From Cynocephalus volans (Eukaryota; Chordata; Mammalia; Dermoptera; Cynocephalidae), in contig NC_084462.1 in the NCBI RefSeq assembly GCF_027409185.1, forward strand, positions 183,944,071 through 184,008,070: DNA of 64,000 nt, in the 5' to 3' direction. The translations under genes and the position numbers were made by a program. The notes below the pieces were generated by a model. The model worked only from the letters and a program-made list of their open reading frames with translations, made no database searches and was not told the DNA's origin. This document shows, in pieces, positions 24,251 to 35,235 of this stretch (its first letter is position 1; each line of letters opens with the position of its first letter).

Positions 24251-24590
24251 TCTACTGGTGACTCTTCTTATATTGGTGTAGTTGAGTGAGTGCAGGTTAA
24301 CTATAGAGTGGCCCTGGCTGCTACTGTGGTGGTGAACTGTCCTTGCAGTGACAGTACGTGTGGCAGTGGCCGTATTATACCACCTTGGCTCCTGTTCCAG
24401 AATCCGTGGCCCTAGACGGAGGCCCCTGTGCCACGCAGGTCTCGGTTCACCTTGGTGGCTGCTGCAGCTGTGGGTGCTTCCCTCCCAGTCCTAAGACTAA
24501 GCCCCGGTGCCACATGGGTCTCAGCTCACCTCGGAGGCTGCCGCGGCTGTGGGCACTTCCCTCCGGGGCCTCAATTTTAGGCATTGAAAC
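24250..24590 (-). repeat. GC-rich tandem units of about 79 bp next to L1 text
   Basis: Two imperfect units, starting near 24419 and 24498, share a GTGCCAC-(A/G)-GGTCTC-(A/G)-G block, a (G/C)GCTGCTG or GGCTGC block and GTGGGTGCTTCCCTCC/GTGGGCACTTCCCTCC ends. They sit beside 5'-UTR-like antisense L1 text and may be L1 promoter monomers; that is inference. Confidence 0.45.
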
Positions 24591-24960
24591 AGTTTTCTGG
24601 GGTTTTCTTTTGTCCAGATCCTGATTTACGTTGTTCTGTAAGTTTTCTTCACATAGGTTCCATGCCTTCCTTAGTGATATTCTTAAATATTTTGTGTTTC
24701 TTTGTTGCTATTGTGAATGAAATAGATTCCTCACTTCCATTGCTAGAATTTCATTATTGGAATAGAAAGAACGATTGACTAATTGGATATCTTCCTCCTC
24801 TTGCGAGTTTGCCAGATTATTTTATTAAGGACAGTCGTTTCTACTAGAGTCTCTTTGATCGTCCAGTATTCAAGCATATCATCATCAAAAAGAGGAGGCT
24901 TTGTGGTCCTCATCGCCCAGTGTTTATGCCGATCGCTTCGCTTTCGTTACGTTCCTAGGT
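24590..24960 (-). mobile_element. Antisense L1-like fragment
   Basis: AAATATTTTGTGTTTCTTTGTTGCTATTGTGAATG and the following CATTATTGGAATAG text resemble antisense L1 ORF2 DNA, but the match is patchy. Confidence 0.4.
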
Positions 24961-26580
24961 GGGGTGGCTACCTTCTTTCGTACCGTCTGTGATCAGTGCG
25001 GGAGGGGAGGGCCCCGCCTTCCCCTGTCCCTTCTCCGCAGGGAAGCAGACGCTCCTCCTGCCTCTGCTCACCGCCTGGCTGGGCCCTCACTGCACATCCA
25101 CCTGCTCACTCCCAGAGGAGGTTTTGATGACCAGTCTCTGCCAGGTTGGAGGTTGGGGCCCTGGGGGACGAGGCACCAGGAGGCCCTTTGGAATAGCCCA
25201 GGCCCTTTGCTGGTGGAGTGTGAGTGTGTGCCCCAAAGTCCTAGTCCTGGGGAGCAAGAGGGAAAAGCCCTGAGGAGCCCCATGGAGGAGCCAAGCCGGC
25301 TGCCCTAGGCCCAGGTGATGTCACCCAGGGATGCCCGGTTCAGTGCCTCCCTGCAAGTCCGGGTGTGGTAACACCCGAGGGCCTAAGGCCAGGCCGGACT
25401 TCACAGGGGCAGGCATACAGTGGTGCTCAATCACAGCAGCGTCCCTCCCTCTTGCTTAGGCCGAGTGCCATCTTCCTCCGTGGGAGACAGGTGGCCTGGG
25501 ACCCCCCACCTCCTAAACCCCCCCATTCCCCAGCACGTTCATCCTCTCTGCTGGCCCTTCACTGCAGGCTCCCCCATCCTAGGAACGAGCAAAGCCAGAT
25601 GAAAATGCTGCCTCTCGTGCCACCCTCTCCCTCCTCGGCCCCTGCCTCCCCAGGCCCTCCGAAGCCATCCTTGCTGGGGCCCCCATGGTGTCTCCTCGGC
25701 CCCAACTTCCTGTGCCTCCCAGCAGACCCGTCCTCTCCTTGCTTTCCCAGCCTGTGCTCTTTGGCTCTTCTAAGTTACCCAGAACCGGGCCACACATAGA
25801 GTACACGAAATCAGCATCTCCAGTGTGTTCTGAGGAACACCCGTCCCGCAGACACCTGTTCTCTGGACAGGAGCGTCTGGGCACAGCTGGGCACGCTGAC
25901 TCATTTCAGGAGAGTCATGGGGCTCGAGAAGTCCCAGAGGAATAAACCTGGCCCACCCGGTTTAGCACAAAGCTCCCCAGGCTGCATTTTTAACCTAAGC
26001 AGCTATGTGCAGCCTCCCCTGGGGCCATCCTGCCCGCTCCTGCAGGGTCCCCTGCCTCTCCGTGGTGGCAGGACACTTCCTGTCTACACCCCAGCTCTGC
26101 ACCCGTACCGTCCATAGACTAAGCTCTGAGCCAGAGTCCGGGGTCAGCTTCTCAGCAAGCAGCACCATATTACTAGAATTCCAGGAAACCCTTTCTCTCT
26201 TGAGCACCTGGCTACTGAAAACTCAAAGCACGTTGGCTTGGGGACTATGATCTGGGCTGTGGATTCTGGAACTCAGAAGAGAGGAATGTGACTGTTCTCC
26301 TGGGCTCCCTCAGGTCCCCCAGGGGTGGGGATGGGGGGATGGGGAGGTTGTATCTCAAAATGCAGTTACGCAGCCCTTCTCTCACACAAAAACAAATGCA
26401 CACATTTAGAAACCTTCTCCCCACTTCTGTTTTAAAATCTGTCCCCACTTTTCTTGGGCCAGTTTCCCCACCTTCCCTGCGATGGACTCGGGTCTCTCAG
26501 CTCCACCCTCTGTTCTGCTGTTTCTAGCCTGCAGCCACCAGGCAGGAGCTGGTTGGGCTCAGCCAGTCCTCCCTTCCTCT
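24960..26580. other. No gene seen: GC-rich single-copy DNA
   Basis: Several overlapping short frames, none with a family signature. No repeats of note. Confidence 0.5.
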
Positions 26581-26584
26581 GATG

Positions 26585-26990
26585 GGCCATTGTGACAGTG
26601 TTAAGAGGCCATTGGGACATCAGACTGTGGCAATGTTGAAAGGTGGGGCCTTTAAGAGGTGACTGGTTCATAACAACTATGCCCTCGTGAATGGATTGGT
26701 CCATTTGTGGAGCAATGGGTTAATGGTCTAGTGGATTGTCACAGGAGGGCCACTGGTGGCTTTATAAAGAGAGCAAGTGATCATGTTAAAGAGCTCTTGC
26801 CATCCTCAGCATGTGACACCCTGTGTCACACAGGACCCTGTAGACAGTTCTCACCCAGAAGTACCTCACCGAATGCACCCCCTGGACTGTGGACTTCCCG
26901 GCCTCCAGAACTGTAAGAAATAATTTTGTTTTTTATGAATTACCCAGTTTCAGGTGTTCTAGTATAAGCAACAGAAAACGGACTGATAGG
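26585..26990 (+). mobile_element. LTR, MaLR-type (MST/THE1-like), sense
   Basis: AAAGGTGGGGCCTTTAAGAG, CCCTCGTGAATGGATTGGTCC and the end AGCAACAGAAAACGGACTGATAG match the LTR at 1259-1625. The mid part is rearranged or lost. Confidence 0.8.
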
Positions 26991-28225
26991 CCACACCACC
27001 AGACATGGCCTCATGTGGTCCCCCAGCAGCAGGGTGAGGGAACCCAGTTGCAGAGTGGTCACCTGACTCACTCCAAATCACTGGTCGTTGGGGCACAGCC
27101 TCCAGTGGTGCCCATTCCCTGGTGCCTGGACACAGGAGTTGTCTGCACAGCCTCCCCCCAGCGGCGGTCCTGGAAGTCGGCTCCCCGGAGGTTGGCTGTA
27201 TTCAGTGTCTTTATGCCCAAACCCTGGGCATATGCTCCTGGCAATGGATTTGTCCAGTGGAAAGGTGCCTGTTGATTCAAGATGCTCCAAATTTGGAAAC
27301 CATCTCAGAGCAGAATAGGCAAACAGAAGCCCAGCCAGAAAGGCGGGGCCTGACCCAGCCATGGTGGATGCAGGGAACCGGCTGCCCCTGCCCGCTGGCT
27401 CCACTCCCTCCCCGAGAGACCCTTCCTCACCTAGCTGTGCACACAGTCTGAGGTGTAACTAGTCCATATGATTGAGGGTGACAAACGCCGACACCAGGAC
27501 ACGTCCAGGGGCTGCAGAGGGAAGAGCAGGGCAGACCGAGCGTTGGGGTCAGCAAGGCTTCCTGGGGAGGAGACATAAGCTGAGAAAAAGGGCATGCAGT
27601 GCAGCCCACGACGGAAGGAGAAGCGGCGGAGCAGCACGCACAGAAGCTCAGAGGCGGAGAGTGGCGGCCTGGAGCTTAGAGACACAGGCGCTGAGCTGCA
27701 GGTGACGGCTGGGTCGGGGTGGGTCTCCTGCACCGAGCTGACGTGTGTGTGACTTGGCCCTGACAGCCATGGAGGGCCAGTCTGTGTTCTGGGGTGGCCA
27801 CTCTCTGATGGGTGGAGACGGGAGCCAGAGCACAGGGTGGGGAAAGAGGCAGAGGAGGCCCGGCCCCTGCCGCCTTCTGCTTACCCAGGACCCCAGGCCT
27901 TGGGGGATAAGCCACCATCCTTTGGAATGCTCCCAAGGGATTCAGTGGGCTCTGAGCTCAGATAAGGGCAGGAAGTGGGGTGTTCTGAAGAAAGCGGGGG
28001 CCCCTCCTTGTCCATCCCACGACACTCTCCCCTTTCCCTGGAGCTGCCTCCTCTCCCACAAGTCAGGTATGTCCAGACACTGGTACTGTCACCTTGCCAA
28101 TGTGGCTGTGCCCCTCCCCCACCCCACCCCACCCTGCGTGAGGATTCCCAGGTGCTGGGGACACTCCAAGCCTGCAGGGTTTCCCAGAAGCAGCCTCAGG
28201 ACAAGGACTGGAGCACACATGGAGA
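26990..28225. other. No gene seen: single-copy DNA
   Basis: Overlapping short frames up to 205 codons on both strands without recognisable domains. Nothing supported. Confidence 0.5.
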
Positions 28226-28228
28226 AAT

Positions 28229-28605
28229 TGCTGTGGTCAGAATGTGTGTGTCCTCCCAAATTTACATGTTGGAATTTTAACCCCCGAAGTGATGGTATTA
28301 GGAGGTGGGACCTCTGGGAGGTGATTAGGTCGTGGGGGCAGAGCCCTCAGGAATGGGATTAGTGCCCTCATAATAGGGGCCCCTCCCCTCTTCGACCATG
28401 GGAGGACACAGCAAGGACGTCTATGGACCAGAAAGCAGGCCCTCGCCAGACACCAACGGAGCCGACTGGCCAGGCCCCTCACCGGACACCGACTCTGTGC
28501 GCCTCGGTCTTGGACTCTCCAGTCCAGAGCTGTAAGAAATGAGTTTTGGTTGTTTGTAAGCCGCCCAGTCTGTGGTATTTTGTCACAGCTATGCGGGAAC
28601 GGGGC
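28229..28605 (+). mobile_element. LTR of MaLR-like family (sense), copy 2 of 3
   Basis: TGGTCAGAATGTGTGTGTCC, then GAAGTGATGGTATTAGGAGG, GGTGATTAGGTCGTGG and the final CCAGAGCTGTAAGAAATGAG and GGTATTTTGTCACAGC mark a solo LTR. The order equals that at 14148 and 47295. Confidence 0.8.
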
Positions 28606-28609
28606 AGGA

Positions 28610-29148
28610 GAGTGAGATGGAGATGGGAAGGGCGCCACACTGGGCAGCTGGGGCTAGACCTCCAGGGCACTGTCGGGAAAGACAGGAAAGACATGACATG
28701 CAGAGCTGGGAGCTATTCCTCTCCAGGAGGGAGGGAGCTGGGGTATTTATACGCCACCTCTGTGGCCTGTGGTTGAGAACCACTCTTGGAGCTCTCAAAT
28801 CCCCACCTCTGGGAGGGGGTGCGGGAGGACACTTTCCCAGGGTTCAGCCCCCAGGCAAGGAGATGCTGCTGCTGGCAGGTGACGGGCAGGGCAGCTGAAG
28901 GGAAAGGCCCCAGGAAGCTGGTGGGTGACTTCGAGGCATGTGTGCCTAGCACAGGACAATAGATGACTAATAGCCAGATGAGAGATTTGCCCTATGTGGC
29001 CCCAAAATGTTATTAAGCTCCCTAGAAGGAAAAGCAGAGGGAGGAAGATGCTTAAAGGTCCGCATCTGTGCAGGAGCTTCCCAGACCACCCCATAACCCG
29101 ACACTTTAAAAGAATAACACCAGAAACTGGTTACTGAAACGTGCACTT
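28610..29148. other. No gene seen: spacer
   Basis: Short unsupported frames only. The tRNA-derived SINE starts at 29151. Confidence 0.5.
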
Positions 29149-29150
29149 GG

Positions 29151-29264
29151 GGGCTGGCCAGTTAGCTCAGTTCGTTACAGCATGGTGTTATAAGTCCAGG
29201 GACAAGGGTTCAAATCCCTGTACCAGCCAGCCACCAAAAAAAAAAAAAAACAAAAAAAACCCCT
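29151..29264 (+). mobile_element. tRNA-derived SINE, monomer, with A-rich tail
   Basis: GGGCTGGCCAGTTAGCTCAG, a GGTGTTATAAG anticodon-arm remnant, GGGTTCAAATCCCTGTACC (B box) and a long A tail. The head matches tRNA-Ile. It is the clearest monomer copy in the window. Confidence 0.92.
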
Positions 29265-29419
29265 GCATTCAGAAAAGTGCATCCAACACAATGTACAGCT
29301 CTAGGAATTTTCACACACTGACCCACATGTAACCAGCACCCAGATCAAGAGATGGAACGTTTTCCGCACCTCAAAAGCCCCTCTTAGATGACTGCTTTTC
29401 AGCTTTTCTTTCTTCTAAC

Positions 29420-30890
29420 ATAGCTACTTTAGGCTATAAATTTTCTTCTAAGCATGGCTTTAGTGGATCCCCCAATTTTTTACATATCACTATCACCAGT
29501 TTAAAATACCTTCTAATTTCCATTGTGGTTCATCCCAGACCTATGCTTTATTGAGAAGTATTTTTGCTTAATTTTTAGACCTAAAGAGATTTCCTAATTA
29601 TCTATTTGTTACTGATTTTTTTAAACAAAATTTCAGTGTATTCAGAGGACATATTTTATGTATAAATTTGCTGAGACTTGTTTAATGTCCCAGTATATGG
29701 TCAATTTTGGTAAAATTTTCACACTCACTTTTGTCACTGTTTTATTTATTTATTTATTTATTACAAATATTCATGAGATACAAAGCTGATTATCCCCCCT
29801 CCTGTCCATGATGTGGGGGCCAGATTCATACTGGGGCATATCCATTACCAGAAATTACTTTTGTACCCTTTGTCCCCTCCCAATTATCCCCCAACCTCCA
29901 TCCACTTCCCCCTTTCCCCTCAACTCCAATTTGTAGCCTTTGGAATGTTCCCTCCCTCTGCTGGATCATGGCACCACTGTGGTCTTTCTTTCCTGCCTTC
30001 CTTTCTCTCTTACCTCCCACATATGAACACACTCACTCTTTAAAAATGTGTATTCAACAGTTGTTTGATAAAGTATTCTGTGTAGATAAATTAGCTCAAC
30101 CTTGTTTAGCCTTGTGGTTTAAATATTTTATATCTCTTGATATTTTGCCTGTTTGTTCTATCACTTACTAAGAGAGATGTTTTAAAATTTCTCATTGTGA
30201 TTGCAGATTTTCTACACCTCCTTCTAGTTCCACCAGTTTTTGTTTTCTATATTTTGGGGCCGTGTTATTTGGTGCACGCAGACTTATGATTGTTATATCT
30301 TCCTATTGTATTGACCCTTTTATACCTATGAAACGTTCTTCTCTATTCTCTGGTTGTGCCTCTTGTGTTAAAGTCTTCCTTGTTTGATATTAGTATAGCC
30401 ATATCAGCTTTCTTTTCATTAGTGTTTGTATGGAGTGCCTTTTTTCATCCTTTTAATTTCGGTTTTTTTCTAGTCTTATATTTAAGATGTATCTATGTAA
30501 CCTGCTTATGGTTTGGTTTGGTTTGGTTTTTATGCCATCCTAGTGTTCTTTGTTAAATAGTTCATTTATACTGAACACAATTACCAGTACATTTGAGTTT
30601 AAATCTACCATCTTTTCATTTGTGATCTATTTGCTTTATCTGTTTTGTTGTTGTTGTTCCTTTAATCTTTCTGGGTTTTTTTGCCTAATTTTGGATTAAT
30701 CAAGTACTTTTTATCATTCCGTTTCCCCCCTTCTATTGACTTGTCAAAACAACATTCTTTTCTTATTATTTTAGTGGTAACCCTAGAAATTACAAACTCA
30801 TTCTTTGCATATTAGACTTCTACAAATTAGAAACTTTCCTCCTCCCAAACTCTTCAAGGGTTTTATAACACTATTACTCCACTTCCCACC
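29420..30890 (-). mobile_element. Antisense L1 text with embedded L1 3' end
   Basis: TTTTCTTCTAAGCATGGCTTTAG, ATTATCTATTTGTTACTGATT and the 30130-30760 text are antisense ORF2-region phrases. A separate 3' end with a TTTATTTATTTATTTATTAC tail lies at about 29735-30030. No frame survives. Confidence 0.7.
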
Positions 30891-30912
30891 CTCCTGCTTT
30901 CTTTTCTTTCTT

Positions 30913-30999
30913 TGGTGGCTGGCCAGCCCAGGGCTCTGAACACTTGACCTTGGTGTTATAACACCACACTCTAAACAGCTGAGCTGACAGGCCAGCCCT
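30913..30999 (-). mobile_element. tRNA-derived SINE, monomer
   Basis: GGTGGCTGGCCAGCCCAGGGCTC then CTTGGTGTTATAACACCACACT and GAGCTGACAGGCCAGCCC: the SINE head read in reverse. Confidence 0.85.
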
Positions 31000-31512
31000 C
31001 ACCCACCCACTTTCTATACAATTGTTGTCATATGTTTAATTCTGCATATACTTAAAGCATTGTCAGTGTCTTAAACGTTCAATATTGACTTAGATTTATT
31101 CCATGTTTGTCATTTTCTGTGTTCTTTATTTCTTCCTGCATTATTGTGCTTCCATCTGGTTTTCTTCTGCCTTGAGAATGTTCCTTATTTTATTATCTTT
31201 CCAGTCCAAGTCTGAAAACAATTAATTATTTCAGTTTTTGTTTGTTTTTAAGTGCCTTCATGTTGCTATTTTTACAAATTTTTACTGTGGAAAATGTCAA
31301 CCCTAAACAAAAATAGAGTAGTATAATAAGCCACCATGTATACATCATGCAACTTCAACACTTATCAACTTTTACCCAATTTTGTTTTATTTACACCCAA
31401 TTTTCTGACCCCTCTTCTCTGTTACTTTGAAGCAAATTATCATACAGAGCAGATATCATATCACTTGATCCATAGATATTTCAGTATCTAAGACTTTTTA
31501 AAAACCTACAAT

Positions 31513-31678
31513 TTTTGTTTTTTAGATGACTGGTAAGGGGATCTTAACCCTTGACTTGGTGTTGTCAGCACCACATTCCCCAAAGTGAGCTAACTGGCCA
31601 TCCCTATATAGGGATCCAAACCCTTGGCCATAGTGTTATCAGCACCACACTCCCCGAAGCAAGCTATGGGCCCGCCCC
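31513..31678 (-). mobile_element. Dimeric tRNA-derived SINE, copy 1 of a tandem pair
   Basis: Two tRNA-like units in one element: one ending GGATCTTAACCCTTGACTTGG, one with GGATCCAAACCCTTGGCC, with a CTATATAGGG linker between. AAAACCTACAAT occurs on both sides (31501-31512 and 31679-31690), giving a 12-bp target-site duplication. Confidence 0.9.
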
Positions 31679-31713
31679 AAAACCTACAATATTATTTGAT
31701 CTAAAAAATTCTT

Positions 31714-31888
31714 CTTCTTTTTTTTTTTTTTTTTTTAAAGATGACCGGTAAGGGGATCTTAACCCTTGGCTTGGTGTCAGCACCACGCTCAGCCAGTGAG
31801 CTAACAGACCATCCCTATATAGGATCCGAACCCGTGGCCTTGGTGTTATCAGCACCGCACTCTCCCAAGCGAGCCATGGGCCAGCCCC
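31714..31888 (-). mobile_element. Dimeric tRNA-derived SINE, copy 2 of a tandem pair
   Basis: The same dimer, with a T run at its 5' side (31714-31737) and intact linker. It is flanked by a 35-bp direct repeat (31679-31713 and 31889-31923, one mismatch), longer than a normal SINE target-site duplication. Confidence 0.9.
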
Positions 31889-32099
31889 AAAACCTACAAT
31901 ATTATTTCATCTAAAAAATTCTTAACATTATTAAATGTAAAATCAATGTTCAAATTTCTAATTGTCTCATAAATGTTTGTGTGCATTGGAACCCAAACAA
32001 TTTTGATGCTTTGCAACTGATTGATGTCTTTTTTAATCTATCATTTTTCTCATCCACCTTTTTTCCCCTCTAGGAAGAGACCAGACCATTTCCCTGTGG

Positions 32100-33123
32100 T
32101 TCTCCCATCTGCAGTCTGCTGACTGTACCTCATGCTATTCTTTAACATGTATCTGTGCCCTCTATGTTTCCTACAAGTTGGTAGTTTATAAGGAGTTTGG
32201 CTCCATTTCTTGATGTCTGGCTCTGACAGCTTCTATGCCTCACCCCCTCCCGCCTCCCTTTTGCCCCACACCTGGACAAGCTGATAAGAATGCCAAGGTG
32301 CTCCCTCCTTTGGCACAGGTGGAAGATTCAAACCATGCAAGCTCCTGCTCACCTGTGTGAAGTCTCACCTGGCCCCACCCCCCAGTCACAAAAAATACCC
32401 AGGCCAGTCTCCTTTCCTGACTCTATTCTCCTGCCTGAGAAGCCAGCCCTGCTCTCCCAAGACATCTTGGTTATGTGAGTCACAAGTCTTTTCACACCCC
32501 CTTGCTATGTGTGTGGTGTCATCAGCCTCAACCTCAGAACCTGCTTTTGTGGGGTGACCATAACACGGTGGGACCTAGACCTGTGCTGTCCACTATGGTA
32601 GCCATACTTACAGATAGCAATTTACATTAATGGAAGTTAAAAATAAAAATTCAGCATCTGTGCACTAGCCATCCCTGCAGTAGCCACATGTGGTTAGAGG
32701 CTCCCGTATCCTCATGGCAGGAGGTTCTATTGGACAGCACTGTCCAAGTGTTGGCCACACTCAGGTTTGATTTTGTCATGTGGTGGTGCTATGCATCGCT
32801 ATCAGAAAGCAAATATTGTCTAGCCATCTATTCTTGTCATGCCAGCAGTGATTTGTAGTCATCCTAGCTCCTTAGATTAAGGGTTACAGAATAATGATAT
32901 TCAAATTCTATCATTCATATTCCTTTATTATCTAGAATATTTTTATAAAGAAAAACTTCCCTTTATCTACTTTTTGGTTGCCTAATGCTATGTTCACATA
33001 GAAAAAGCAGGATAAATGCTGGGTTCTTTCCCTTATTCACCAACCTTTGAAATAATGAATTAGTTCACTAACATCCTCCAATGTTGACTAACATTTTTGA
33101 GTATTATTATGAACTCATGGATT
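32100..33123 (-). mobile_element. Ancient LINE-like fragments around the MER5-like element
   Basis: Text such as CTATGTTTCCTACAAGTTGG, TAGTTTATAAGGAGTTTGGC and GGTTTGATTTTGTCATGTGGTGG resembles antisense old L1 3' regions. It is strongly diverged and the limits are uncertain. Confidence 0.45.
32580..32752 (+). mobile_element. MER5A-like hAT (Charlie) DNA transposon fossil
   Basis: The ends CTGTGCTGTCCACTATGGTAG and CTATTGGACAGCACTG are the inverted termini of MER5-type non-autonomous elements. CATGTGGTTAGAGG in the middle is also typical. It has no transposase. Confidence 0.8.
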
Positions 33124-33140
33124 TAAATATGTTGAATGTT

Positions 33141-33253
33141 GGGCTGGCCCGTGGCTCACTTGGGAGAGCGTGGTGCTGACAACACCAAGTCAAGGGTTAG
33201 GATCCCCTTACCGGTCATCTTTTAAAAAATAATAAAATAAAATAAAATAAATA
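33141..33253 (+). mobile_element. tRNA-derived SINE with perfect 15-bp TSD
   Basis: GGGCTGGCCCGTGGCTCACTTG to CCTTACCGGTCATC and an A-rich tail. The 15-bp repeat AAATATGTTGAATGT at 33125-33139 and 33254-33268 is perfect, so the insertion is fairly recent or well preserved. Confidence 0.94.
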
Positions 33254-33689
33254 AATATGTTGAATGTCTTTCAATCTATTGCTTTTGTTCTCCTAATTGA
33301 ACCACTAACTGTCCCATCTATGACCAGTGGAAACATCTTCAAGTTAGCTCCCGAGTCCTTTTAACATGACCTTAGTAATCCTTGATTGTTCCCTTGCTAA
33401 CTGGTTTGATAAGATTTTGCATTCTTACCTGTACATTTTCTGCCCTGGAGTTAGAATCAGCCATTCCTCCATGGTGTCCTAGTTCTTTTTACTGTGAAAT
33501 GGTATGCAGAAACTGCAACAGATCTTAGGGGTGCTCATCGATACTGACTTGATCATTGTTTTAATGCCTTTTCAGTGTAGAGAAAGAAGATAGGGTCTGT
33601 TTTGTTTTTCTTTATTAGAGACAAAGCATCTTTCTTCTCTGTTTGGTTTTTTGTGTGGGGGGGGGTTGGTTTTGTTTATTTGTTTGTTT

Positions 33690-33785
33690 GTGTTTGTTTT
33701 GGCAGCTGGCCAGTATGGGGATCCAAACCCTTGGCCTTGGTGTTATAACACTGCACTCTAACCAGCTGAACTAACTGGCCAGTCC
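33690..33785 (-). mobile_element. tRNA-derived SINE, monomer
   Basis: TTTGGCAGCTGGCCAGTATGG then CCTTGGCCTTGGTGTTATAAC and GAACTAACTGGCCAG. Reverse copy of the head, preceded by a GTTT-rich tail. Confidence 0.88.
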
Positions 33786-33937
33786 TAGCATCATACTTTT
33801 TATTGATACTTCCACCATCTTTATTTTTAAGGGATATTTTTGCTGGTTACAGAATTCTAGGTTTTCTTTCAACTCTTTAAATTTGTCATTCTACTGTTGT
33901 CTAGCTTCCAAAATTTCTGTCAAATATTCATCTGTTA

Positions 33938-34104
33938 GGGCCAGCCTGTGACTCACTCGGGAGAGCGTGGTGCTGACAACACCAAGGCCACTGGTTCAGA
34001 TCCCATATAGGGCTGGCCTGTGGCTCACTTGTGAGAGCGTGGTGCTGACAACACCAAGTCAAGGGTTGAGATCCCCTTATCGGTCATCTTTAAAAAAAAA
34101 AAAA
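33938..34104 (+). mobile_element. Dimeric tRNA-derived SINE with 11-bp TSD
   Basis: Two units with CTGACAACACCAAGG and CTGACAACACCAAGTC, a CATATAGGG linker and an A tail. ATTCATCTGTT at 33926-33936 is repeated at 34105-34115. It lies in antisense L1 text, which resumes after it. Confidence 0.93.
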
Positions 34105-34532
34105 ATTCATCTGTTGGTTTTCTGTTTGGTCCTTGAAAAGTAATGTGTCTTTTTCTCTGGCAGATTTTAATGTTTTTTCTTTGTCTTTGGTTTTCAATAC
34201 TTTCGTTATGATGTGCCTCTGTGTGCTTTTCTCTTCATTGATCCTGCTGGGATTCACTGAGATTTTTGAATCTGTGGCTTCATATCTTTGGTTAGTTTCG
34301 GAAAGATTTTTGTCATTATCTCTTCAAATATTACTCCTTCCCATTTTCTTCCTTTTCTCCTTCTGGGACTCCAATTGCATGTGTGTTAGACCTTTTCTAC
34401 ATGTCCCAATATCACATACTCATTTTTAATAAGAATTTTGCAAAATTTGGTTTCTCCATGCTCCAGTCTGGGGCAGTAGAAAATATTCAGACTAGAGCAA
34501 GGAGAGATTAAAGGGTACAAAAATTTAAATCT

Positions 34533-34630
34533 ACTAGTCTGTCAGGTTAGTTCAGTTTGTTAGAGTACAGTGTAATAACACCAAGGTCAAGTGTTCAAGT
34601 CCCTGTACTGGCCAGCTGCAAACAAACAAA
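34533..34630 (+). mobile_element. tRNA-derived SINE, diverged monomer
   Basis: GTCTGTCAGGTTAGTTCAG, TGTAATAACACCAAGGTC and GTTCAAGTCCCTGTACTGGCC follow the family, with several changes; it is older than the 33141 copy. Confidence 0.8.
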
Positions 34631-34785
34631 AGAACTTTCAAAATCCTCTACTCTTCTGAAGCTAATCAGCTATTAAGCATATCTATCAAGTTTTTATTTT
34701 GGTTACTTCATTTTTCATTCTAGAATTTCCACCTGATTGTTTTTTGTAGATTGCAAGCCTCCAGTAAAATCTCCATCTTGTCATT

Positions 34786-35235
34786 TGCCACCTCTCCCAG
34801 AGTGATGGAGATGCAAAGGATTACTCAAAGCCCATTTCTCCAGAGCAGTGACAGACCCAGAAGGGGTTAATTCCAGGGGAGATTCCTTCAAGAGACAGGT
34901 ATTCCTAGGAAATAACCCCAAATTAGGTTTTCTCTCAGTTTTTATTCTCCAGGCAAGAAAGTTACAGAAAAGGAACACGGGTGGTTACAAAAAGAATGAT
35001 AAGATAATTGTCATGGCAACACTCAGTTCTGCAAGAAACTTAAACAACTGAAGAGGAGACGAGGAACATCCTCCAACCATCAGCCTTGAAGCCTTTAGCT
35101 CACATACTTTCCCATCATTAGGTTTAGCTGCACCAAGCATGACTGCCCAAGCTCTGTTGCTGTGTTAAAATTATTTTTTATCTACAACAGAGACTTTAGT
35201 CCTGGGAAAGTTTTGTGTTTTTCTCAAGCTTAGCA
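34786..35235 (-). mobile_element. Solo LTR-like element, copy C of three
   Basis: The reverse complement runs from TGCTAAGCTTGAGAAAAAC to GGAGAGGTGGCA, with GGAGAATAAAAACTGAG as polyadenylation region. It is closest to copy B (19359) and opposite in orientation to A and B; it carries about 90 bp that B lacks. Confidence 0.7.

Larger units (their letters stand above)
33790..34780 (-). mobile_element. Antisense L1-like text around SINEs
   Basis: GGGATATTTTTGCTGGTTACAGAATTC, TTTGTCTTTGGTTTTCAATAC and GGGACTCCAATTGCATGTGTG match the antisense 5' region of older L1 elements. Two SINEs (33938, 34533) split it. Confidence 0.65.

Noticed and set aside
29151..29264. A tRNA-Ile gene
   Set aside because: The sequence has tRNA-like A and B boxes, but a degenerate anticodon arm, an A-rich tail and further related copies. 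It is a SINE.
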